From DASTSN01 sp035549175 (GTDB lineage Bacteria > Bacteroidota > Bacteroidia > Chitinophagales > Chitinophagaceae): 26,516 nucleotides of DNA. The translations under genes and the position numbers were made by a program. The DNA is taken from assembly GCA_035549175.1 (NCBI GenBank), contig DASZRL010000120.1, forward strand, positions 1 to 26,516, written 5' to 3'. This document shows, one piece after another, positions 7,932-15,497 of the stretch. The first letter of the stretch is position 1. Every line of letters starts with the position of its first letter. The notes under the pieces are model-generated. The model was not told the DNA's origin. It ran no database searches and saw only the letters and a list, made by a program, of their open reading frames with translations.

Positions 7932-10352
7932 ATGTCAACCGGCAAAGCCTTTACCGTGCAGCTGCCCCTGGAAGGGGTGGAAAGCGACCATTGCGCACTG
8001 ATCGTGAGCAAGGCACTGGGTAAGATACCGGAAGTATCGGCGGGCCGCGTGGAGCTGAATAACCACCGCGTCGCGCTGACCACCCAGTCCCCGCAGGCGA
8101 TCACTGAGGCCGTCCAGGCCATCCGCGCCGTGGGGTATGAGGTTCCTACCATGCACCGGATATTTCCCGTGCTCAATATGTCCTGCGCCTCCTGCGCGGT
8201 CAGCGTGCAGAGCATGCTGGAAAGCCTGCCCGGTGTGGTCTCCGCTCCTGTCAATTATGCCAGTGCCACCGTGGCGGTGGAATATATACCCGGCCTGGTT
8301 ACTCCGGAGGCCATGAAGACCGCAGTGCAGTCTGTCGGGTATGACCTGGTCGCGGGGGAGACGCAGCAGGCCCGGGAAGAATTGGAGGCACAGCAGACCC
8401 GGGAGACCCGCCGGCTCCGGCGCAATCTGCTGGGATCGCTGGTTCTTTCCCTGCCTCTGGTGGTGCTCGCCATGGCGTTTCCGGGGGTACCTTATGCGCA
8501 CTATATCATGTGGCTGCTGGCCACGCCCGTCCTGCTTTATTTTGGTCGCCAGTTTTTCGTGCGGGCCTGGAAGCAGGCCCGGCATGGCTCCGCCAATATG
8601 GACACCCTCGTAGCGCTGAGCACGGGCGTGGCCTACCTGTTCAGTGTATTCAATACCCTGGATCCCGGATTCTGGCAGCATCGCGGCCTGGAGGCCCACG
8701 TATATTTTGAATCAGCGGCTGTGGTAATCACTTTTATCCTGCTGGGTAAATGGCTGGAGGAGCGTGCCAAGCGCAGTGCGGCTTCGGCCATCCGCAAGCT
8801 GATGGGTCTGCAGCCCCGTACCGTCCTGAAACTCCAAGCCGGTGACCAGATCACGGAAGTACCTGTCGAGTCCATCCGTCCGGGAGATATCCTGGTGGTG
8901 CGGCCCGGAGAAAAAATTGCCGTGGACGGGGAGGTGATCCAGGGGGAATCCTTCGTGGATGAAAGCATGATCACGGGCGAGCCGCTGGCTGCCGGAAAAT
9001 CGACCGGCGACCGCGTCTTCGCGGGCACCATTAACCAGAAGGGCAGTTTCCGGTTCCGCGCGCAAAAAGTGGGCGGTGACACCGTACTGGGCCAGATCAT
9101 TGCGCTGGTACAGCAGGCCCAGGGCAGCCGGGCCCCGGTCCAGCGACTGGTCGACAGGATCTCGGCGGTATTCGTGCCGGTCGTTATCGGGATTGCCCTG
9201 CTCAGCCTGTTGCTCTGGTTGGTGCTGGGCGGGAATAACGGGTTCACCCAGGGGCTGCTGGCCCTGGTGACCGTACTGGTCATAGCCTGTCCCTGTGCAC
9301 TGGGGCTGGCCACGCCGACCGCCCTGATGGTGGGTATCGGCAAGGCCGCCGCGCAGGGCATCCTGATCAAGGACGCCGAGAGCCTGGAGCGTGCCCGGCA
9401 GATCGATGCCATCGTATTTGACAAGACCGGCACCCTCACCGAGGGCCGGCCGGCCGTGACCGGTGAGCGCTGGGCCGATGGGACCGGGGCCCTGCGTGCC
9501 CGCCTCGCCTCCCTGGAAAAGCATTCGGACCACCCCGTGGCCCAGGCCGTAGCAGGATATTATGCCTCCGAACCCTTCCTTCCGGTAGCCAACCTGGAGT
9601 CACTTACGGGATTAGGCATGCGCGGAGACATCGAAGGTGTCCGCTATTTTGCCGGGAACCTGCGCCTGATCCAGGAGCAGGGAATCCGGGTCCCGGAGGG
9701 GTTCCGCCAACTGGCCCTCAGCTGGCAGCAGGAGGCCCGGACTATCGTCTGGTTTGCAGACGCGACCTCCGTCCTGGCTATCCTGGCCGTAGGGGACAGG
9801 GTCAAGGCGGGCACACCCGCCGCCATCGCCCGGCTGCGGGAGATGGGCCTGCAGGTCCACATGATGACAGGCGATACCCCGGAAACGGCCGCTGCGGTGG
9901 CCCGCCAGGTCGGCATAGCCTCTTTCCGGGCAGCCGTGCTCCCGGCTGAAAAGGAAGCCTTCATTCGCGAACTGCAGGCATCCGGACGCACGGTGGCCAT
10001 GGTGGGCGATGGCATTAACGACAGTTCTGCCCTGGCCCGGGCTGACGTAGGAATCGCCATGGGCAGGGGCAGTGATATCGCCATGGATGTGGCCCCGATG
10101 ACGATCCTGGCTTCCGACCTGGGACGCATCCCTGTGGCGATCCGGCTTTCCAGGCAGACGGTGGCTACCATACGACAGAACCTGTTCTGGGCGTTTGTAT
10201 ATAACCTGATCGGTATTCCTCTGGCTGCCGGGGCTCTGTACCCGCTGACCGGTTTTTTGCTTAGCCCCATGCTTGCCGGGGCGGCCATGGCACTCAGCAG
10301 TGTCAGCGTGGTGTCCAACAGCCTGCGGCTCAAATGGAAATCCCTGGAATAA
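7932..10352 (+). CDS. copA: Cu(I)/Ag(I)-exporting P1B-type ATPase (CopA-like)
   Basis: An 806-residue heavy-metal ATPase that pumps monovalent copper (or silver) out of the cytoplasm. It carries two N-terminal HMA domains. The first (about 8-70) is degenerate, with SDHC where CxxC belongs; the second has intact NMSCASCAVSV (about 82-92). Membrane helices surround the ion-binding CPC motif (VIACPCALGLATPTA, about 452), followed by the phosphorylation loop DKTGTLTEG (about 497), HPVAQAV, MTGDTPETA and the hinge GDGINDSSALARADVGIAMG (about 691-710). ATG 7932 is preferred over the in-frame ATG at 7821 because homology begins at VQLPLEGV and a -7 box lies between them. The CPC motif and the neighbouring Cus genes support Cu/Ag over Zn/Cd. 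Confidence 0.95.
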   Translation: MSTGKAFTVQLPLEGVESDHCALIVSKALGKIPEVSAGRVELNNHRVALTTQSPQAITEAVQAIRAVGYEVPTMHRIFPVLNMSCASCAVSVQSMLESLPGVVSAPVNYASATVAVEYIPGLVTPEAMKTAVQSVGYDLVAGETQQAREELEAQQTRETRRLRRNLLGSLVLSLPLVVLAMAFPGVPYAHYIMWLLATPVLLYFGRQFFVRAWKQARHGSANMDTLVALSTGVAYLFSVFNTLDPGFWQHRGLEAHVYFESAAVVITFILLGKWLEERAKRSAASAIRKLMGLQPRTVLKLQAGDQITEVPVESIRPGDILVVRPGEKIAVDGEVIQGESFVDESMITGEPLAAGKSTGDRVFAGTINQKGSFRFRAQKVGGDTVLGQIIALVQQAQGSRAPVQRLVDRISAVFVPVVIGIALLSLLLWLVLGGNNGFTQGLLALVTVLVIACPCALGLATPTALMVGIGKAAAQGILIKDAESLERARQIDAIVFDKTGTLTEGRPAVTGERWADGTGALRARLASLEKHSDHPVAQAVAGYYASEPFLPVANLESLTGLGMRGDIEGVRYFAGNLRLIQEQGIRVPEGFRQLALSWQQEARTIVWFADATSVLAILAVGDRVKAGTPAAIARLREMGLQVHMMTGDTPETAAAVARQVGIASFRAAVLPAEKEAFIRELQASGRTVAMVGDGINDSSALARADVGIAMGRGSDIAMDVAPMTILASDLGRIPVAIRLSRQTVATIRQNLFWAFVYNLIGIPLAAGALYPLTGFLLSPMLAGAAMALSSVSVVSNSLRLKWKSLE

Positions 10353-10385
10353 CGGGCAGGAACCAGGGCCCGGGCACCTGCCGTT
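10351..10385 (+). terminator. Hairpin overlapping the copper ATPase stop codon
   Basis: AACGGGCAGG (10351-10360) pairs with CCTGCCGTT (10377-10385) with one bulged G; the loop contains the palindrome GGGCCC. It begins inside the TAA stop and lacks a T-run, so it may attenuate rather than end transcription. The right arm also overlaps the TTG of the candidate promoter for the next gene. Confidence 0.35.
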
Positions 10386-10414
10386 GCAATTGCACGCGGT
10401 TTACGTTAATTTTA
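10384..10414 (+). promoter_or_regulatory. Candidate promoter of the HYC_CC_PP-like gene
   Basis: TTG (10384-10386), a 20-bp spacer, then TAATTTTA (10407-10414) match the Bacteroidota -33/-7 pattern (TTTG, 19-21 bp, TAnnTTTG) well except for the last base. The predicted transcript start falls at or next to the GTG at 10420, so the mRNA would be almost leaderless. Confidence 0.4.
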
Positions 10415-10419
10415 CCATC

Positions 10420-10827
10420 GTGAAACGAATCGCTACCTTATTGCTCGCCTTCCTTTACCTTGCTACGGCGGTAGGTTTTACCTTGACCCGGCACGCGTGC
10501 ATGGGATCGCCTTCCTCCTGGGAATCCACCGGGAACAAAGGGATTTCGTGCAGTATGTGTGGCATGAAAAAGGCAGAGGCTGGCCGAAGTGGTTGCTGCC
10601 GGGACCAGCACCAGCTGCTCCGCAATACATCGGACCAATCGGGTCCCGTATGGGGATTTGCCCAGGTCCGGGTGCCGGTCATTGACCTCCCGGATTTTCT
10701 GCAGCTGGCTGACGGGATGGCCGCCGTTTCCCTGCCGCCTACCGAACACGCGTCCGGTCCCTCCTGGCCGCCGGGCGATCTCCTCAGCCCGGACCGTTAC
10801 CTGCGTAACCGGGTATTCCGCATCTGA
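10420..10827 (+). CDS. Small exported cysteine-rich protein, HYC_CC_PP family-like
   Basis: A 135-residue protein starting at GTG with an N-terminal hydrophobic segment (KRIATLLLAFLYLATAVGFTL). Conserved-looking features in order are HACMG at about residue 26 (the family's HYC motif with Y changed to A), ISCSMCGMKK (about 45-54), GCCRD (about 60-64) and a proline-containing stretch (SLPPTEHASGP). This arrangement matches the Bacteroidota HYC_CC_PP family, which I recall as frequently neighbouring copper/heavy-metal efflux genes; its biochemical role is not known to me. Seven cysteines and a histidine in an exported protein suggest periplasmic metal binding, as an inference. The ORF is open further upstream into the ATPase gene, but the signal-like N terminus and the promoter position support GTG 10420. 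Confidence 0.7.
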   Translation: MKRIATLLLAFLYLATAVGFTLTRHACMGSPSSWESTGNKGISCSMCGMKKAEAGRSGCCRDQHQLLRNTSDQSGPVWGFAQVRVPVIDLPDFLQLADGMAAVSLPPTEHASGPSWPPGDLLSPDRYLRNRVFRI

Positions 10828-10993
10828 TTTTGCCGCCTGGTCCCCATTCCGGAGGACCTGCTGTACCGGCGTACGCTATAAAGGCGGTCCGGACTTTTTC
10901 CCGTTCAGTCAACCTGTTTGATTTCCTTTCCGTATGCCCTGTTCCGCCGGAACCTGCCGGGCCGGTCTGCGGGGAACGGAATAAAATGAGGAT

Positions 10994-12280
10994 ATGATAG
11001 CCAAAGTAATTTCCTGGTCGCTGCACAACCGCTATATCGTGCTGTTGCTGGCGGCCGCCCTGTTCGGCTGGGGGCTTTACCAGCTGCAGCGCAACCCGGT
11101 GGACGCCATTCCCGACCTGAGCGAAAACCAGGTCATCGTATTCACGGAATGGCCGGGCCGTGGTCCCCAGGTAGTGGAGGACCAGGTGACCTATCCCCTG
11201 GTGAGCAACCTGCAGGGCATTCCCCGGGTCAAGCATGTCCGGGCCAGCTCCATGTTCGGAATGAGTTTCGTGTACGTGATCTTCGAAGACGACGTCGATG
11301 TGTACTGGGCCAGGACCCGGGTACTGGAGCGCCTGAATTACGCCCAGCGGCTGCTTCCCGCCGGGGTCAGCCCCGCGCTGGGCCCGGACGGAACCGGCGT
11401 CGGTCACGTCTTCTGGTACACCCTGGATGCCCCCAACCTGGACCTGGGCGAACAGCGGGCCCTGCAGGACTGGTATGTCAAGCTGGCTCTTCAAACGGTA
11501 CCCGGCGTGGCAGAAGTGGCTTCTTTTGGCGGGTTTGAGAAACAGTACCAGCTGGTCATCGATCCCGTCAAACTGCGCTACTACCAGGTGTCCCTGCAGG
11601 ATGTCATGAACCAGGTCAAGGCCAATAACAATGATGTGGGAGGCCGCAAGTTCGAAATGAGCGACCGGGCCTACATTATCCGGGGACTGGGGTACCTGCG
11701 CAGCAAAGAAGACCTGGAAGAGGTAGCGGTAGGCAACTTCAACGGCGTCCCGGTCCGAGTCCGGGATATCGGCACTGTCCAGATGGGCGGGGACCTGCGC
11801 CTGGGAATATTTGACGAGAACGGGGAAGGGGAGGTGGTCGGCGGGATCGTGGTAATGCGCTACGGGGAGAATGCCGACCGGGTGATCCGGGAAGTCAAGG
11901 CCAAAATGCAGGACGTTCAGCACGGCCTGCCTGCCGGAGTGACCCTGCGGACCGCCTATGACCGCAGCGAACTGATTGAGGCGGCGATCCGCAACATCCG
12001 GACCCGCCTGCTGGAGGAGATTGCCGTCGTGGCCTTGATCGTGATGATCTTCCTGTTCCATGGGCGCAGCGCCCTGAGTATCATCATCCAGATCCCGGTA
12101 ACCATTGCCTGCAGCTTTATCCTGCTCAATGCCCTGGGCATCTCTTCCAATATTATGTCGCTGACCGGTATCGCCCTGGCGATCGGGGTCATCGTGGACA
12201 ACGGCATTATTATGAGCGAAAACGCCTACCGGCACCTGGCCGGCTGGCGGCCGGATCCATCCCAAAATAATACAGTATGA
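10994..12280 (+). CDS. cusA: CusA-type heavy-metal RND pump, N-terminal fragment (split gene)
   Basis: 428 residues corresponding to roughly the first 40 percent of a heavy-metal efflux RND permease (inner membrane, proton-driven). It begins MIAKVISWSLHNRYIVLLL with TM1. The periplasmic porter half follows, including NPVDAIPDLSENQVIVFTEW and RASSMFGMSFVYVIFED, and then TM2 to TM4, ending in SLTGIALAIGVIVDNGI and MSENAYRHLAGW. The TM4 aspartate used for proton relay is present (VIVDNG). The reading frame then runs into the AT-rich insert and stops after ten foreign residues (PDPSQNNTV follows WR) at TGA 12278-12280. The break lies in the cytoplasmic TM4-TM5 loop. Whether this fragment assembles with the C-terminal fragment or the gene is dead cannot be told from sequence. 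Confidence 0.9.
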   Translation: MIAKVISWSLHNRYIVLLLAAALFGWGLYQLQRNPVDAIPDLSENQVIVFTEWPGRGPQVVEDQVTYPLVSNLQGIPRVKHVRASSMFGMSFVYVIFEDDVDVYWARTRVLERLNYAQRLLPAGVSPALGPDGTGVGHVFWYTLDAPNLDLGEQRALQDWYVKLALQTVPGVAEVASFGGFEKQYQLVIDPVKLRYYQVSLQDVMNQVKANNNDVGGRKFEMSDRAYIIRGLGYLRSKEDLEEVAVGNFNGVPVRVRDIGTVQMGGDLRLGIFDENGEGEVVGGIVVMRYGENADRVIREVKAKMQDVQHGLPAGVTLRTAYDRSELIEAAIRNIRTRLLEEIAVVALIVMIFLFHGRSALSIIIQIPVTIACSFILLNALGISSNIMSLTGIALAIGVIVDNGIIMSENAYRHLAGWRPDPSQNNTV

Positions 12281-12299
12281 AAATATCATTCAAGCGGCC
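12247..12299 (+). repeat. GCGGCC direct repeats flanking a 41-bp AT-rich insert that splits cusA
   Basis: GCGGCC occurs at 12247-12252 and again at 12294-12299. The 41 bp between them (12253-12293) have 12 G or C, about 29 percent, inside a gene that is otherwise well above 55 percent. Deleting one repeat and the insert (47 bp) joins ...HLAGWR directly to PARRGEGQVIPEDQRIALIE in frame. The insert supplies both the stop of the first ORF (12278-12280) and the start of the second (12277-12279). Confidence 0.85.
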
Positions 12300-14214
12300 T
12301 GCGCGACGCGGGGAAGGCCAGGTGATCCCGGAAGACCAGCGTATCGCCCTGATCGAAAAAGCCTGCCGGCAGGTATCGCGCGGCGTATTCTTTTCCACGG
12401 TCATCATCGTGGCCTCATTCCTGCCCGTATTCCTGCTGACGGGCCAGGAGGGCAAGCTGTTCCACCCGCTGGCCTACACCAAGACCTTTATCCTGGTGGT
12501 GGATGCCCTGCTGGTGATCACCCTGGCCCCGGTGCTGATCTCCTTTTTCCTGAAAGGCCGTTTCCGGCCCGAGCAGGCCAATCCCGTTAACCGCTTCCTG
12601 GAACGGATTTATGAACCGGTGATTCGCGCCTGCATCCGGTGGCGCAGGACAACCCTGGCGGTCAATATCCTGGCCGTGCTGGTCAGCGTTCCGCTGCTGC
12701 TGAGCCTGGGCCGGGAGTTCATGCCGCCCCTGGATGAAGGAACCATCCTGTTCATGCCGGTTACCCTGCCGGACGTATCCAACAGCGAGGTCAAGCGCAT
12801 CCTGCAGGTGCAGGACAAGATCATCCGGACGGTTCCCGAAGTCCGCCAGGTACTGGGAAAGGCGGGCCGGGCCAGTACCGCCACAGATAACTCTCCGATC
12901 AGCATGATCGAAACGATCATCCTGCTCAAACCAGCTGACCAGTGGCGCAAGGGGATCACCAAGGAGGATATCATTAACGAGCTGAACGGCAAACTGCAGC
13001 TGCCCGGCGTTACCAATGGCTGGACCCAGCCGATCATCAACCGCATCAATATGCTGTCCACCGGGATCCGTACCGATGTGGGACTGAAGGTGTTCGGCCA
13101 GAATCTCGATACGATTTACGGGTTTGCCCAGAAGATCAAGCAGCAGCTCCAGGGAATCCCCGGCGTCAAGGACCTTTATGTGGAGCCCCTCACGGGTGGA
13201 AAGTATATTGATATCACTGTTCGCCGCGACCAGATCGGCCGCTATGGCCTCAGCGTGGACGACGTCAATCAGGTGGTGGAGATCGCGCTGGGCGGGATGC
13301 AACTGACTAACACCGTGGAAGGTCGCCAGCGGTTTTCCGTCAATGCCCGGTTTGGCCAGGACTTCCGCAGCAACCTGAGTGCCCTGAAGCAGCTCCAGGT
13401 ACAGACCCGCCGGTACGGACCGGTCCCCCTGGAGGCCGTCGCCGACGTAAAAATCAGTGAAGGACCGCCCATGATCAGTTCGGAAAACGCCATGCTGCGC
13501 GGGACAGTTCTGTTCAACGTGCGGGACCGGGACCTGGGCAGCACCGTCCGGGAGGCGCGTGACCGGATCGACCAGCTGGTCCGCCAGCTTCCCCAGGGAT
13601 ATTTCCTGGCATGGAGCGGACAGTATGAAAACCTGCTGCGCAGTGAACGCACCCTCTGGCTCATCCTGCCCGCGGTGCTGGTGATCATCTTCCTGTGTAT
13701 GTATTTCGCATTTCATTCGGCCCGGGAGGCGCTGCTCAGCCTGGTTTCCCTGCCGTTTGCCCTGATCGGGGGCGCCCTGCTGGTCTATGCCTGGGGTGTG
13801 CACCTGTCGGTGGCCGTAGCCGTCGGGTTCATCGCCCTGTTCGGCCTGGCGGTGGAAACGGGCATCGTCATGGTGATCTACCTCAATGACGCCATGCAGC
13901 AGCTGGTTGCCGCCAGAGGCACCGCCCCGGGGGCCATCACCCGCGACGACCTGCGCGAATACGTCATTGCAGGTGCCAGCAAACGCCTGCGGCCCAAACT
14001 GATGACCGTGTCGGTGTCCCTGTTTGCCCTGGTCCCGATCCTATGGAGCCACGGCGTCGGAAGCGATGTGATGAAACCCATTGTGCTGCCGATGGTGGGA
14101 GGTGTGCTGACCTCGGCGACCCATATCCTGCTGGTTACCCCGTTGATTTTTCTGATGGCAAAAGAATATGAACTCCGCCGGTACGGGATCATCCAGGTAC
14201 CTCATGCCGGCTGA
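12277..14214 (+). CDS. cusA: CusA-type heavy-metal RND pump, C-terminal fragment (split gene)
   Basis: 645 residues covering TM5 to TM12 and the second porter half of the same pump. The first residues (MKISFK) come from the AT-rich insert; family sequence resumes at RPARRGEGQVIPEDQR and continues through RGVFFSTVIIVASFLPVFLL (TM5), TGQEGKLFHPLAYTKTF, GREFMPPLDEGTILFMP, INMLSTGI, the TM8-TM12 block with VGFIALFGLAVETGIVMVIY, and the C terminus KEYELRRYGIIQ. Methionines in SMIET and INMLSTG lie in the region where E. coli CusA has copper-site methionines, although I cannot verify the exact alignment. The start overlaps the previous stop as ATGA, with an A-rich leader resembling other starts in this window, so translational coupling is plausible. 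The total pump without the insert would be 1,057 residues, normal for the family. Confidence 0.9.
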   Translation: MKISFKRPARRGEGQVIPEDQRIALIEKACRQVSRGVFFSTVIIVASFLPVFLLTGQEGKLFHPLAYTKTFILVVDALLVITLAPVLISFFLKGRFRPEQANPVNRFLERIYEPVIRACIRWRRTTLAVNILAVLVSVPLLLSLGREFMPPLDEGTILFMPVTLPDVSNSEVKRILQVQDKIIRTVPEVRQVLGKAGRASTATDNSPISMIETIILLKPADQWRKGITKEDIINELNGKLQLPGVTNGWTQPIINRINMLSTGIRTDVGLKVFGQNLDTIYGFAQKIKQQLQGIPGVKDLYVEPLTGGKYIDITVRRDQIGRYGLSVDDVNQVVEIALGGMQLTNTVEGRQRFSVNARFGQDFRSNLSALKQLQVQTRRYGPVPLEAVADVKISEGPPMISSENAMLRGTVLFNVRDRDLGSTVREARDRIDQLVRQLPQGYFLAWSGQYENLLRSERTLWLILPAVLVIIFLCMYFAFHSAREALLSLVSLPFALIGGALLVYAWGVHLSVAVAVGFIALFGLAVETGIVMVIYLNDAMQQLVAARGTAPGAITRDDLREYVIAGASKRLRPKLMTVSVSLFALVPILWSHGVGSDVMKPIVLPMVGGVLTSATHILLVTPLIFLMAKEYELRRYGIIQVPHAG

Positions 14215-14238
14215 TTAACCCCAAAAAAAAGATGGATT

Positions 14239-15489
14239 ATGAAAGTATTGATGATATGCTGGCTCGTCTGCCTGGCCGCCCTGGCCGGCCGCAGCCAACC
14301 TGCACTCAGGATGCAGGACCTGGAGGCGGCCATTGAAAAAAACCATCCCGCCCTCAAGATGCTGGACGCCGAATCGCGTTCCCTGAGCGAAGAAGCCCGC
14401 GGTGCCTACAACTGGATGGCGCCTGAACTGGGAGCCGGGTTTTACATGACGCCCTACGATCCGCGTTACTGGAAGGTCATGGACGGACGCCCGGGAATGG
14501 GCTCGTTCATGGTGTCGGCCCAGCAGTATTTTCCCAACCGCAAACGACAGGATGCTGAATATGCCTACCTCAGCGCACGGGCAGGCATTCGTACTGGTCA
14601 GAAGGAGGTGGTCGTCAACGAACTGCTCGGCGAAGCCCGCAAAAACTATTATGACTGGATCGTCCTGGAAAAAAAGCGGCGCATTCTAAATGAGAATGCC
14701 GAACTGCTCCGTTTCATGCTGAAAAGCGCAGAGATCCGCTACCGGAATGGCCTGGGCAAACTGGGTGCTTATTACAAGGTTCAGGCCGCCCTGTCCCAGC
14801 TAGAAAACCAGCAGGTCCTTTTGGAAAGCCAGGTGGAACAGCGCCGCATCGCACTCAATACCGCCATGTACAGAAACCCCGGGGAACCGCTGGCGATCGA
14901 CACCAGCTACAGCTGGGTGGAGATACCCCAGGACATGCTGGACACGGCTGTGCTGCGGACGCGCCGCAGTGATATTGGGGTGCTGGACCGTACCCGCCAG
15001 GTGAATGAACTGGAGCGCCGGGCCCAACTGGCCGGCCTTCGGCCCGAGTTTGGTATCCGGTATGATAATATGCTGGGCTGGGCCCGGCAACCCTTTTTGT
15101 TTTCGCTGATGGGCATGGTGCGCATACCGCTGGCACATTGGTCCTCGCGGGCCAACCGCGCCCGGGCGGAAAGCCTGACCTGGGAGAACGAAGCCATTTC
15201 CTACCAGCAGCAGACCCTGCTGCAGGAGGCTGCCGGTACGGCACGCTCCCGGGTCGCGGAGCTGGAAGGGAAAAAGAGACAGTTGCGGCTTTATGAACAG
15301 CAGATCCTGCCCGCTCTGCAGCGGAACTACCAGACCCTGCAGCTGGGCTATGAACAAAATACCGAGGAACTTCCGGCCCTGTTTGATGCCTGGGATGCCC
15401 TGAACCAGTCTCAGCTGGATTACCTGGATACACTCCAGCAGGCGCTTGCCATGCAGGCTGACCTGATGAAAACCCTTGAACTCAAATGA
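14239..15489 (+). CDS. cusC: TolC-family outer-membrane channel (CusC-type)
   Basis: A 416-residue exported protein of the outer-membrane efflux family that would form the exit duct of the copper RND complex. A signal peptide (MKVLMICWLVCLAALAGRSQ) is followed by MQDLEAAIEKNHPALKMLDAE, the usual start of the first TolC repeat, and by long coiled-coil helices (NELLGEARKNYYDWIVLEKK; RARAESLTWENEAISYQQQ), with the two-repeat layout ending in DYLDTLQQALAMQADLMKTL. It is somewhat short for CusC but normal for Bacteroidota copies. It starts 24 bp after the pump ORF, and its stop overlaps an in-frame ATG of the adaptor gene as ATGA, so it belongs to the same operon. Confidence 0.88.
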   Translation: MKVLMICWLVCLAALAGRSQPALRMQDLEAAIEKNHPALKMLDAESRSLSEEARGAYNWMAPELGAGFYMTPYDPRYWKVMDGRPGMGSFMVSAQQYFPNRKRQDAEYAYLSARAGIRTGQKEVVVNELLGEARKNYYDWIVLEKKRRILNENAELLRFMLKSAEIRYRNGLGKLGAYYKVQAALSQLENQQVLLESQVEQRRIALNTAMYRNPGEPLAIDTSYSWVEIPQDMLDTAVLRTRRSDIGVLDRTRQVNELERRAQLAGLRPEFGIRYDNMLGWARQPFLFSLMGMVRIPLAHWSSRANRARAESLTWENEAISYQQQTLLQEAAGTARSRVAELEGKKRQLRLYEQQILPALQRNYQTLQLGYEQNTEELPALFDAWDALNQSQLDYLDTLQQALAMQADLMKTLELK

Positions 15490-15497
15490 CGCGGTGT

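Noticed and set aside
10273..10419. Longer version of the HYC_CC_PP-like ORF starting inside the ATPase gene
   Set aside because: It would bury the signal-like segment behind 49 residues that overlap the ATPase in another frame.
10784..12289. 501-residue open frame on the minus strand opposite the first cusA half
   Set aside because: Shadow of a GC-rich coding region; the + strand has clear RND motifs and the minus translation is low-complexity with no family signal.
12240..12300. Programmed ribosomal frameshift joining the two cusA ORFs
   Set aside because: No slippery heptamer lies in the correct frame before TGA 12278, a TAA (12268-12270) closes the second frame upstream of ATG 12277, and joining without removing 47 bp would leave foreign residues; the direct-repeat insertion explains the geometry better.
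12415..13803. 462-residue open frame on the minus strand opposite the second cusA half
   Set aside because: Antisense shadow of the RND coding sequence; rich in Gln/His/Asp as expected from antisense codons.
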